From Actinomycetes bacterium (GTDB lineage Bacteria > Actinomycetota > Acidimicrobiia > Acidimicrobiales > JAJYPT01), in contig JAJYPT010000003.1 in assembly GCA_021795135.1 (NCBI GenBank), positions 1 to 32,054 on the forward strand: a stretch of DNA of 32,054 nt. The letters are read 5' to 3'. This document shows, one piece after another, positions 9,378-17,306 of this stretch; position 1 is the first letter of the stretch; each line of letters starts with the position of its first letter. The position numbers and the translations under genes were made by a program. Below the pieces are notes generated by a model. The model was given only the letters and a program-made list of their open reading frames with translations. It did no database searches and had not been told where the DNA came from.

Positions 9378-10361
9378 GTGATGCGATACGCCTTACATAA
9401 AATTCCGGTATTTCTCCTCACCCTATGGGGCGCTATAACTTTGAATTTTTTACTCCCAAGGTTGATGCCCGGTACTCCATCAGAAGCGGCTTTGGCCAAA
9501 TTTGCTGGGATGGGACCAGTATCTCCATCACAATTACGGGCTATTCAAGCAACTTTGGGAGTCCCTCATGGAAGTTTGATATCACAATATGGGCAATATC
9601 TAAACGATATTGCCCATGGGAGATTTGGAATTTCTTACACATATTTTCCCGAACCAGTAAGTAAACTTATAATTCAAGCCTTACCATGGACTTTGGCTTT
9701 AGTAGGTACGGTAACCATACTGGCTTTTATTATTGGGACCTTATTTGGAGTATTGGCTGCTTGGCGACGAAATAAGCTTTTTGATACTTTTGCAACAGTA
9801 AGTTGTACTTTTAGTTCGGCGTTTCCTTATTTTTGGACAGGACTATTGTTTTTATTTGTTTTTGGATTCGTCTTGGGCTGGTTCCCAATTAAAGGTGGAT
9901 ATGGGGCTTCTATGAGTCCTAATATGAGTTTTAGCTTCTTTGGTAATGCAATATATCATAGCTTATTGCCTGCTGGAACACTTTTGGTTAGTGGCATGGG
10001 TGGATGGTTACTTGGCATGAGAAATAATATGATTCCCACTTTGGGGGAAGATTATGTAATCTTTGCTGAAGCAAATGGACTGCCTAGTCGTAAGATTGCT
10101 CTTCGTTATGCAGCTCGTAATGCTATTTTACCTAATCTAACCGGGTTTGGAATGGCTCTAGGTTTCGTGGTTAGTGGTTCTATTTTGACCGAAGTTGTTT
10201 TCTCATATCCTGGAGTCGGTTTCCTTCTCTATAACGCTGTAATCAATAATGACTACCCACTTATGCAAGCCTTATTTTTGATTATAACCATTACCGTATT
10301 GGTGGCTAATTTTTTAGTAGATTTACTTTACGGATGGCTTGACCCGCGAGTTAGACGATGA
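9378..10361 (+). CDS. ABC transporter permease (DppB/OppB type)
   Basis: Multi-TM; LPRLMPGTPSEAAL, DYVIFAEANGLPSRKIALRYAARNAILPNLTGFG; C-terminal LLYGWLDPRVR. Confidence 0.9.
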   Translation: MMRYALHKIPVFLLTLWGAITLNFLLPRLMPGTPSEAALAKFAGMGPVSPSQLRAIQATLGVPHGSLISQYGQYLNDIAHGRFGISYTYFPEPVSKLIIQALPWTLALVGTVTILAFIIGTLFGVLAAWRRNKLFDTFATVSCTFSSAFPYFWTGLLFLFVFGFVLGWFPIKGGYGASMSPNMSFSFFGNAIYHSLLPAGTLLVSGMGGWLLGMRNNMIPTLGEDYVIFAEANGLPSRKIALRYAARNAILPNLTGFGMALGFVVSGSILTEVVFSYPGVGFLLYNAVINNDYPLMQALFLIITITVLVANFLVDLLYGWLDPRVRR

Positions 10362-11299
10362 ATTTTCCTTTGTTAGATAATAATATTAAAAATTTGTTGA
10401 CAAAAGAAGAACTAGCGAAGAAGCTTTCTTCGCGCTCTTCTAACTCTGGAACTTTTATAATACGTGCTTTTTTAACCTTATGGGAAAATCGCAAGGCTCG
10501 AGTGGGAATAGCTATACTTGGTATTTTTATTCTAACTGCAATATTGGCACCAGTGCTTAGCCCTTATTCTCCAACTTCAACAAATTTTTCACGTTCAGCA
10601 GCACCAAGCTGGGCGCATCCCTTAGGAACCACCGGTCAAGGCCAAGATGCTCTTTCTCAATTGATATGGGGCACTCGGGTTTCTGTGTTTGTTGGTTTTG
10701 CCGCCGGTGCGCTTGCAACGATTGTAGCTGTAACCATTGGTCTTGTTGCTGGCTTTGTGGGAGGAGTTATTGATACCATTTTGTCTTTTGTTGTCAATCT
10801 TGCTCTGGTAGTTCCTTCTTTGCCATTGATGATAGTGATTGCTACTTATATACCGGGACGTGGAATTGGGGTAATCATTTTTGTCATATTTGTAACTGGA
10901 TGGGCGTGGGGAGCTAGAGTCCTTCGAAGCCAAACTACTAGTTTGAGGCAAAGAGATTTTGTTGTAGCTGCCCAATTTTCTGGAGAGCGACTTCCTCGTA
11001 TTGTCTTGCGAGAAATATTACCTAACATGACATCTCTTATTGCAGCCAATTTTTTTGGAGCAGCTACAGCAGCCGTGCTTGCTGAGGCAGGTTTAGAGTT
11101 TTTAGGGTTAGGCAATCCCAGCATAGTTAGTTGGGGGACAATGCTTTATTGGGCTCAAAACAACAGTGCTCTACTTACTGGAGAATGGGCTCTTGTTTTT
11201 GCTCCAGGCCTTTGTATTGCCTTATTGGCTGCCTCATTATCATTAATCAACTTTGGGGTAGATGCTCTTGCCAACCCCCGCCTACGGGAACATAAATAA
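10358..11299 (+). CDS. ABC transporter permease (DppC/OppC type)
   Basis: HPLGTTGQGQDALSQLIWGTRVSVFVG; EAGLEFLGLGNPSIVSWGTML; 4-nt overlap with the upstream permease. Confidence 0.9.
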   Translation: MNFPLLDNNIKNLLTKEELAKKLSSRSSNSGTFIIRAFLTLWENRKARVGIAILGIFILTAILAPVLSPYSPTSTNFSRSAAPSWAHPLGTTGQGQDALSQLIWGTRVSVFVGFAAGALATIVAVTIGLVAGFVGGVIDTILSFVVNLALVVPSLPLMIVIATYIPGRGIGVIIFVIFVTGWAWGARVLRSQTTSLRQRDFVVAAQFSGERLPRIVLREILPNMTSLIAANFFGAATAAVLAEAGLEFLGLGNPSIVSWGTMLYWAQNNSALLTGEWALVFAPGLCIALLAASLSLINFGVDALANPRLREHK

Positions 11300-12279
11300 T
11301 GTCCCTATTAGAAGCGGTGAGGATAAATGTCGTGTATGAACCTTTCAGAGGAGCTGAAATACATTCGGTCAGAGATGTTTCACTACGAATAGAACATGGG
11401 GAGATAGTTGGCTTAGTAGGAGAATCTGGATGTGGCAAATCAACTCTTGCGTATGCTCTTACCAAAATGCTACATTCACCAGCTCGATTTGTCTCAGGAA
11501 AAATTTTTTTCAAAGGTGAAGATATTACTGACTTAAGTGGAGAGAATCTACGTCTTCATCGGCGTAAAAGTTTTGCACTTGTTCTACAAAGTGGGATGAA
11601 TGCTCTAAATCCTGTGATCAGTATTGAAGATCATTTTGTAGATGTCATGCGAGCGTATGAAAAGGTCAAATTTAAAGATATTCGTTCTAAAGCAGAACTT
11701 CTTTTGAAAAGTGTGCACTTACCACAATATACCCTTGAACGTTATCCCCATGAATTATCTGGAGGTATGCGTCAACGAGTAGCAATAGCACTTGCTCTTG
11801 CTTTGGATCCACAATTGGTAATTTTTGATGAGCCAACTACTGCATTAGACGTCCTAGCTCAAGAAGCAGTCATAGCTACCATTAGAGAACTACAACATAG
11901 TTTTGGCTTTTCTGCTTTATTGGTAAGTCATGATTTGGGGTTGGTACTGGATGCAACTGATCGTGTAATGGTAATGTATGCAGGCCGGGTAGTTGAAAAC
12001 CAAAATTCTTCGACGATGTATAAACACGCCCAACATCCCTATACAAAAGCTTTGCTTGATTGTTACGCTGATCCAAGAGCTGAAGAAGTAAAGCTAGGAG
12101 GTATTCCGGGCTCGCCTCCAGATCTTTCTTCTCATATAGATGGTTGTTCGTTTCAGCCCCGTTGCAATTTGGCCGAAGCACAATGTTCTTTAAATGAACC
12201 TCCCTTGTATCGTAGTGAATTTGGCCACGTAGCCTGTTTTGTGGCGAGTCAGAAAACAAAAGAAAATCTCAATGAATAA
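11299..12279 (+). CDS. Oligopeptide/oligosaccharide ABC transporter ATPase (OppD/DppD type)
   Basis: GESGCGKS Walker A, LSGGMRQRVAIA signature, C-terminal GSPPDLSSHIDGCSFQPRCNLAEAQC. Confidence 0.92.
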   Translation: MSLLEAVRINVVYEPFRGAEIHSVRDVSLRIEHGEIVGLVGESGCGKSTLAYALTKMLHSPARFVSGKIFFKGEDITDLSGENLRLHRRKSFALVLQSGMNALNPVISIEDHFVDVMRAYEKVKFKDIRSKAELLLKSVHLPQYTLERYPHELSGGMRQRVAIALALALDPQLVIFDEPTTALDVLAQEAVIATIRELQHSFGFSALLVSHDLGLVLDATDRVMVMYAGRVVENQNSSTMYKHAQHPYTKALLDCYADPRAEEVKLGGIPGSPPDLSSHIDGCSFQPRCNLAEAQCSLNEPPLYRSEFGHVACFVASQKTKENLNE

Positions 12280-13090
12280 AATTGATAGTTTTAGAAAAAC
12301 TGGGACTTTAGTAGTTGAAGATGTCACAAAGCTATATCAAGGACGGCGACGCCATGAAGCATCGGTAGTGGCAGTTAAAAATGTTTCATTTACACTTCCA
12401 GCTGGAGGAACCATCGGTCTAGTTGGTGCTAGTGGGAGCGGGAAAAGTACTCTTGCTCGTTTGATAACAGGAGCAGAACGGCCAAGTTCGGGAAGTATTG
12501 TCTTTAGTGACTATAGAGTGGAGAGACTTCGTGGTAAGAATCTACGTCATTACTATGGAGATGTCCAACTAGTATTTCAAGACCCTTACGCAGCTCTTAA
12601 TCCACTCAATACGGTTAGCTACGCTTTGACCCGCCCAATAATCAATTATTTAGGTGTTTCAACACAGCAAGCTCGATTGCGGGTCAATGAATTGCTTGAA
12701 CTGGTTGGTTTGACCCCTGTTGAACAATTTGGTGCTAAACTTCCTCATCAGCTTTCTGGAGGTCAGCGCCAGCGAGTTGTACTTGCTCGCGCATTAGCGT
12801 GTAAGCCTCAATTACTTGTAGCTGATGAGCCAGTATCGATGCTTGATGTTTCACTTCGAGCCGAAATACTTAGTTTATTGGATCAGCTAAGAAGACAAAC
12901 TGGGATAAGTCTTATATATATAACTCATGATTTACTTAGCGCTCGTTTGGTAACTAATAATCTTCTTGTATTGAATAATGGTCAAGTTGTTGAGCAAGGT
13001 CCAACTTTAGAGGTATTGAGAAATCCACAAAATGAATATACAAAAAAGCTACTTGCTGCACTTCCGAATCCATCTCATTGGAGTACCTAA
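12272..13090 (+). CDS. Oligopeptide/oligosaccharide ABC transporter ATPase (OppF/DppF type)
   Basis: GASGSGKST, LSGGQRQRVVLARALA. The ATG at 12272 (MNKIDSF...) is a better start than the track's 12239. Confidence 0.9.
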   Translation: MNKIDSFRKTGTLVVEDVTKLYQGRRRHEASVVAVKNVSFTLPAGGTIGLVGASGSGKSTLARLITGAERPSSGSIVFSDYRVERLRGKNLRHYYGDVQLVFQDPYAALNPLNTVSYALTRPIINYLGVSTQQARLRVNELLELVGLTPVEQFGAKLPHQLSGGQRQRVVLARALACKPQLLVADEPVSMLDVSLRAEILSLLDQLRRQTGISLIYITHDLLSARLVTNNLLVLNNGQVVEQGPTLEVLRNPQNEYTKKLLAALPNPSHWST

Positions 13091-13133
13091 AGTTAGGCTC
13101 TTTTTTGCAAGATTACAACTAACATAGACTTTA

Positions 13134-14078
13134 TTATTGTGGGTAAAAAGTGTTTTTGAGTGCAATATCTCGATCAGACGTAAAACGTTGAGAGATTTGA
13201 GCTGTGGGTACCATATGGTCAAAACCATGAGGGGCACCACGATACACATGTAGTTCAGTCGAAACATTTGATTGCATAAGTCTATTAGCATAAATTATGT
13301 CTTCATCTACAAATAAATCTAATTCACCAGTCATTATTGTTGCTGGTGCAACTCCTGATAAATCAGTCATTCGGGTAGGAGCTGCATATGGTGATATATT
13401 TTTTGTTCCATAATTAGTTCCTAGGTAACTACGCCAAGCAATTTCATTATTAGTACGATTCCATAATTGAGGCTCGGTAACCATATAGCTAGAAGGTGTG
13501 GAATTAGTATCATCAAGCATGGGAGAGATTAGAATTTGATGAGTAATATTAAATTCTCCTTTATCTCGTATAAGTAAAGCCAAACTAGTTGCAGAACCTC
13601 CTCCTGAACTACGACCACCGACAACTATTCGATTAATATCGATTTGTAATTGTGAGGCATTTTCTATGATCCAAGCTAAGCCAGTATAGCAATCTTGCAG
13701 TGCTGCTGGAAAAGGGTGCTCAGGTGCCCGTCGCCAATCTACAGAAACGACAGCACATTGATGTTTGTTGACGATTTCTTCACAGAATTGGTCATCTAAA
13801 TCTGGAGAGGTGATGACATATCCTCCGCCTTGAATCCAATATAGACAGGGCAAAACATCATTTGTGTTAGAAGAAGGCTTAAAAATCCTAAGCATCACAC
13901 TAGGTTTGTTGTCTTTGCTTGGTGTCCAATAATCTGAATGGCTAATTGATAGATTTGATTTTGGAACATGACCGTAGGCTCTTGCTGCTCGAACAGCCTC
14001 AATATTTGTTAAATCCAAAACAGGCAATTTTGAGACCACTGGCATAAACTCGGGATCCAGGCGGTTTAAAATTGGCAT
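13134..14078 (-). CDS. Alpha/beta hydrolase, acetyl-esterase/HSL-like
   Basis: WIQGGGYV oxyanion-type motif, nucleophile elbow VGGRSSGGG, terminal GAPHGFD histidine. Confidence 0.85.
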   Translation of the reverse strand: MPILNRLDPEFMPVVSKLPVLDLTNIEAVRAARAYGHVPKSNLSISHSDYWTPSKDNKPSVMLRIFKPSSNTNDVLPCLYWIQGGGYVITSPDLDDQFCEEIVNKHQCAVVSVDWRRAPEHPFPAALQDCYTGLAWIIENASQLQIDINRIVVGGRSSGGGSATSLALLIRDKGEFNITHQILISPMLDDTNSTPSSYMVTEPQLWNRTNNEIAWRSYLGTNYGTKNISPYAAPTRMTDLSGVAPATIMTGELDLFVDEDIIYANRLMQSNVSTELHVYRGAPHGFDHMVPTAQISQRFTSDRDIALKNTFYPQ

Positions 14079-14091
14079 TTTAGTTATTTAG

Positions 14092-14129
14092 TAATTCATT
14101 GGAGTACTCGATAGTGTTCCAATGAATTA
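14092..14129. repeat. Inverted repeat/hairpin between sufC2 and the esterase
   Basis: TAATTCATTGGA (14092-14103) / TCCAATGAATTA (14118-14129), 12-bp perfect arms. Extendable to a loop of CGAT on the + strand with two G-U pairs. Confidence 0.75.
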
Positions 14130-14174
14130 GAAAGTAGTTAAAAATGCCACGCAGAAAGCCGTATAACATTTGTT

Positions 14175-14927
14175 TTAATTTCTCTCACGCCAAGCTTCAT
14201 ATCCTTGCTCTTCGAGTTGTTTAGCTAGTTCTGGTCCACCTTGTTCCACTATCTTTCCATTTACTAAGATATGAACATAATCAGGAGTTATCTCATCTAA
14301 TATTCTTTGATAATGGGTAATTAGTAGAACTCCTAATTCGGGACGGCTCTTTCTAACTTCTTTTACTCCTCGAGCTACCACTCTAAGGGCATCTATATCG
14401 AGCCCAGAATCTGTTTCATCTAATATAGCTATCTCTGGCTCCAATATAGCCATTTGGAGAACTTCATTACGTTTTTTTTCTCCTCCTGAGAAGCCTTCAT
14501 TTAAATGTCGGGTGGCAAAAGAAGGATCCATACCCAAGCGGTCCATCCATTCCATTATTGTAAGTCTAAGTTCAAGTATGGAAAGTTCCATGCCTTTTCT
14601 AGCTGAAAGAGCCTGACGTAAGAATTGGATAACTGGTACGCCAGAAATTTCTTCTGGATATTGAAAAGCTAAAAATATACCAGCTTTACCTCTTATATCT
14701 GGGGTCCAAGAAGTTATGTCTTCACCTTGAAAAATAATTTTTCCTGAAGTGACTTCATAATCAGGACTACCTAATAAAGTATTGGCTAATGTAGATTTTC
14801 CTGAGCCGTTAGGACCCATTAGGGCATGTATCTCCCCATCATTTACTAATAGGTTAACGCCTTTTAGGATTTCAGTTCCTTCTACGTTGACATGAAGATC
14901 TTGGATTTCAAAAAGAGGTGTAGTCAC
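14175..14927 (-). CDS. sufC: Second SufC-type Fe-S assembly ATPase (orphan copy)
   Basis: GPNGSGKSTLANTLLG, FSGGEKKRNEVLQMAILEPEIAILDETDSGLDIDALRVVA. No sufB or sufD adjacent. Confidence 0.9.
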   Translation of the reverse strand: MTTPLFEIQDLHVNVEGTEILKGVNLLVNDGEIHALMGPNGSGKSTLANTLLGSPDYEVTSGKIIFQGEDITSWTPDIRGKAGIFLAFQYPEEISGVPVIQFLRQALSARKGMELSILELRLTIMEWMDRLGMDPSFATRHLNEGFSGGEKKRNEVLQMAILEPEIAILDETDSGLDIDALRVVARGVKEVRKSRPELGVLLITHYQRILDEITPDYVHILVNGKIVEQGGPELAKQLEEQGYEAWRERN

Positions 14928-14978
14928 AGTTCCAGTTTATATCTATAGAAAGTTTATGAGAATATTACTATTAAAAGG

Positions 14979-15590
14979 TTACCATCCCCTTTGAATCCAT
15001 TCATCTAAATGAGGCCGTTCATTTCCAATAGTTGTAGCTTTCCCATGTCCAGGAAGAACTACTGTATTGTCTGCAAATAGAGCAAAAACTTTATTTTTTA
15101 GAGAATCCATGATTTGTTTGAAATCTCCTCCAGGGAAATGAGTGGCGCCGGGGCCTCCTGGGAAAAGAGTATCTCCACTAAACAAAACAGAAGAGCCAGG
15201 TATTGAATAACAGGTAGATCCTGGAGTATGTCCTGGAGTATGTATAGCTTTTAATATTAAGTTTCCAAAGGGCAGTTCTTGTCCATCTTCGATACAAAAA
15301 TCGTATTCTTCTAACATTGAACTATCTTTAGTTCCTATACCTACTTTGACCCCAGCTTTTCTAAGCTGAGCTATTGCACGTACATGATCCCAATGGCCAT
15401 GGGTGTGAACTGCTGTAGTAGACTTCAATTTTTTAGACAATTTTAGTAAAAGTTCAGGATTGTCTGCTGCATCTATAATTATGGAGTTAGAAGTTTTTTT
15501 ACAAACTGGAAAATAAACATTGTTATCTAAATTTCCCACTGAAACTTGATAAATAATACTTTGTTCGTCTTCGTAAGCAATATCGGTCAT
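14979..15590 (-). CDS. MBL-fold metallo-hydrolase (glyoxalase II-like)
   Basis: THGHWDH, HTPGHTPGS, FSGDTLF, VLPGHG. Strong AAGGAGG upstream of the ATG on the minus strand. Confidence 0.88.
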   Translation of the reverse strand: MTDIAYEDEQSIIYQVSVGNLDNNVYFPVCKKTSNSIIIDAADNPELLLKLSKKLKSTTAVHTHGHWDHVRAIAQLRKAGVKVGIGTKDSSMLEEYDFCIEDGQELPFGNLILKAIHTPGHTPGSTCYSIPGSSVLFSGDTLFPGGPGATHFPGGDFKQIMDSLKNKVFALFADNTVVLPGHGKATTIGNERPHLDEWIQRGW

Positions 15591-15602
15591 TTTCCTCCTT
15601 AG

Positions 15603-15644
15603 AAATAATAGAAAAAATTTCTTTGGATGATTTTTCTATTATTT
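15603..15644. promoter_or_regulatory. 14-bp perfect inverted repeat in the divergent promoter region
   Basis: AAATAATAGAAAAA (15603-15616) / TTTTTCTATTATTT (15631-15644), 14-nt spacer. Lies between the MBL start and the candidate ncRNA. Confidence 0.65.
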
Positions 15645-15666
15645 GTAGATGCGATATGTTTAAATT

Positions 15667-15880
15667 ACCAGAGAAAGGAGGTGGTCCAACTGATAGGTAA
15701 ACGTTTTGGGACTCTGGAGGTGTCTGACCGTTAGGCAGCACTGAGGACTTCCTGACAATCCAAGTCAGGCACCGAATTCACAACGTGTCAAGTCTAGTCC
15801 CACTTGATAAACAAACTTGTGAATTTCTTTTCCCAGTAGTTTTGCACAAGGATAGCTAGCTATCCTTGTGCAATTTTTAT
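15667..15880 (+). ncRNA. Candidate structured non-coding RNA (possibly raiA-motif-like; class unconfirmed)
   Basis: No plausible long ORF. AGAAAGGAGGTGGTCC (15672-15687) complements the canonical 16S 3' end. Helices: 15751-15756/15764-15769, 15774-15783/15817-15826, 15786-15793/15802-15809. Pseudoknot GGGACT (15708-15713) with loop AGTCCC (15796-15801). Ends in an intrinsic terminator; possible -10 TATGTT at 15655-15660. Confidence 0.75.
15842..15880 (+). terminator. Rho-independent terminator of the candidate ncRNA
   Basis: 32-nt perfect palindrome TTGCACAAGGATAGCTAGCTATCCTTGTGCAA (15842-15873) followed by TTTTTAT. The T run is only on the + side. Confidence 0.9.
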
Positions 15881-15927
15881 GTCTAATCTAGGGCTGAACT
15901 ATTTTTAAATACTAGACTTTGTGCTAA

Positions 15928-16677
15928 ATGCAAACACAGATAAAAAGTAACGATTATCTTCTTCCAGGATGTATATTTTTCCCTCCTAAAAATGCAAGTA
16001 TGCCTTTGGTTCATGTTTTGATTCTTTGTCATGATTTTCCTGTTTTCAAAGAAGAGACCAATCTTTTTTCAAAGACCTATTGTGAACTTGCAGACAGAAT
16101 TTCTCAAGAAGTTGGCTGGACGGTACTTTATTTTAATTTCTCAGGAATTGGAGATGCTCCAGGTTCATTTTCTCTATCTCAATGGCTAAATGATTTGAAA
16201 TCAGCTGTAGATTTTGTATATGAGATGGATAAAATCAACGGGGTTTGGCTAGCAGGCTTTGGTGTGGGTGGCGGACTAGCTCTATGTGCAGCAGCTGAAG
16301 ATGCTCGTATCAAAGGAGTAGCTTCTTTTGGTGCCTGGTCAGATTTCAATGAATGGTCTAATCCAGAGCTGATTGTGGATTTAGCCAAACGAGTTGGAGC
16401 AATAAAACCAAAGCATCAAGTGGATTTAGATAAATGGCGCAATGAGTTTAAATCAATAAAGCCAATTGCTGGAATTGGAAAAGTCCCTCCTCGTTCTTTA
16501 TTGATTGTACATGGATCTGAAGACGAAGTAGCCCCAGCTGTAGAAGCTAGAGCCTTATCTAACGCTGCTGAAGAACAAGTAGAACTTAGAGTTATACCAG
16601 GTGCCAAACACCGTATAAGAGACGATCCTCGAGCTATTGCTATTCTTTTGGGGTGGCTGGACCGTCAATTCGTTTAG
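15928..16677 (+). CDS. Alpha/beta hydrolase (dienelactone hydrolase/serine aminopeptidase-like)
   Basis: VLILCHDFPVFKEE, LYFNFSGIGDAPGS, LAGFGVGGGLAL, LLIVHGSEDEVAP, PGAKHRI. Confidence 0.8.
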   Translation: MQTQIKSNDYLLPGCIFFPPKNASMPLVHVLILCHDFPVFKEETNLFSKTYCELADRISQEVGWTVLYFNFSGIGDAPGSFSLSQWLNDLKSAVDFVYEMDKINGVWLAGFGVGGGLALCAAAEDARIKGVASFGAWSDFNEWSNPELIVDLAKRVGAIKPKHQVDLDKWRNEFKSIKPIAGIGKVPPRSLLIVHGSEDEVAPAVEARALSNAAEEQVELRVIPGAKHRIRDDPRAIAILLGWLDRQFV

Positions 16678-17302
16678 CTTGCAATTGGGTATCAATTTCT
16701 TTTCTTATTTGTTTGGATGCTTCAAATGGATTTTCTGACTCTGTTATCCAGCGCACCACTACAAATCCTTTTGCTCCTAGTGATACTAAATTTCTAATTT
16801 TTTTGGGTTGGACTGCACCTGTAACAAAAAAAGGAACTTTTGAAATTTGACTAGCTTGTTTTAAATATTCTACCCCGGTTCCGGCTCTACCTGGTTTGGT
16901 GGGAGTAGGTTCTAGGGGGCCCACAGATATATAGTCAGTTTGTTGGTATAAAGAAGCTCTTAGTTCTTTCTCGCTGTGAGTAGATAATCCTATAATCGCC
17001 TCAGGGCCAAGTATTTTTCTTGCCAAGCTTACAGGAACATCGTCTTGACCAAGATGTACTCCGTCTGCTTTTACCTCTAAGGCAATATCTGGACGATCAT
17101 TGAGTATAAAAGGAACTCCAAATTCATTACAAATCTCGATCGCTTTATGAGAATATTTTATTATTTGTTTAGCATCTGCTGTTTTATCTCTAAGCTGTAC
17201 TATATCTACTCCGCCTTTTATGCAATTAGATAAAAATTGTTCAAAATCAGGCCTAATAGGAGTACATAGATATAAATAGCGATTTTCTAAGTTCACTGAC
17301 AA
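16640..17302 (-). CDS. thiE: Thiamine-phosphate synthase
   Basis: GGVDIVQLRDK, FILNDRPDIALEVKADGVHLGQDDVP, IIGLSTHS, YISVGPLEPTPTKPGR. Confidence 0.93.
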   Translation of the reverse strand: MSVNLENRYLYLCTPIRPDFEQFLSNCIKGGVDIVQLRDKTADAKQIIKYSHKAIEICNEFGVPFILNDRPDIALEVKADGVHLGQDDVPVSLARKILGPEAIIGLSTHSEKELRASLYQQTDYISVGPLEPTPTKPGRAGTGVEYLKQASQISKVPFFVTGAVQPKKIRNLVSLGAKGFVVVRWITESENPFEASKQIRKEIDTQLQAKRIDGPATPKE

Positions 17303-17306
17303 GTTT

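Noticed and set aside
9425-9664. 79-aa ORF in an alternative frame of the first permease
   Set aside because: Embedded in a confident CDS on the same strand, no motif support.
10622-11124. Antisense ORFs of 117 and 92 aa within the second permease
   Set aside because: Overlap a confident permease CDS; no recognisable motifs.
13076-14107. 11-nt exact repeat CATTGGAGTAC flanking the esterase gene
   Set aside because: Short matches of this length are expected by chance over a 32-kb window; no sign of a mobile element.
15691-15735. CTG-initiated 14-codon ORF LIGKRFGTLEVSDR after the extended SD-like sequence
   Set aside because: Rare start codon and very short; the region takes part in the proposed pseudoknot. 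Kept only as an alternative, not called as a CDS.
15523-15741. 72-aa minus-strand ORF overlapping the MBL gene start and the ncRNA candidate
   Set aside because: Overlaps the MBL CDS start in another frame and crosses the structured RNA and promoter region; sequence not protein-like.
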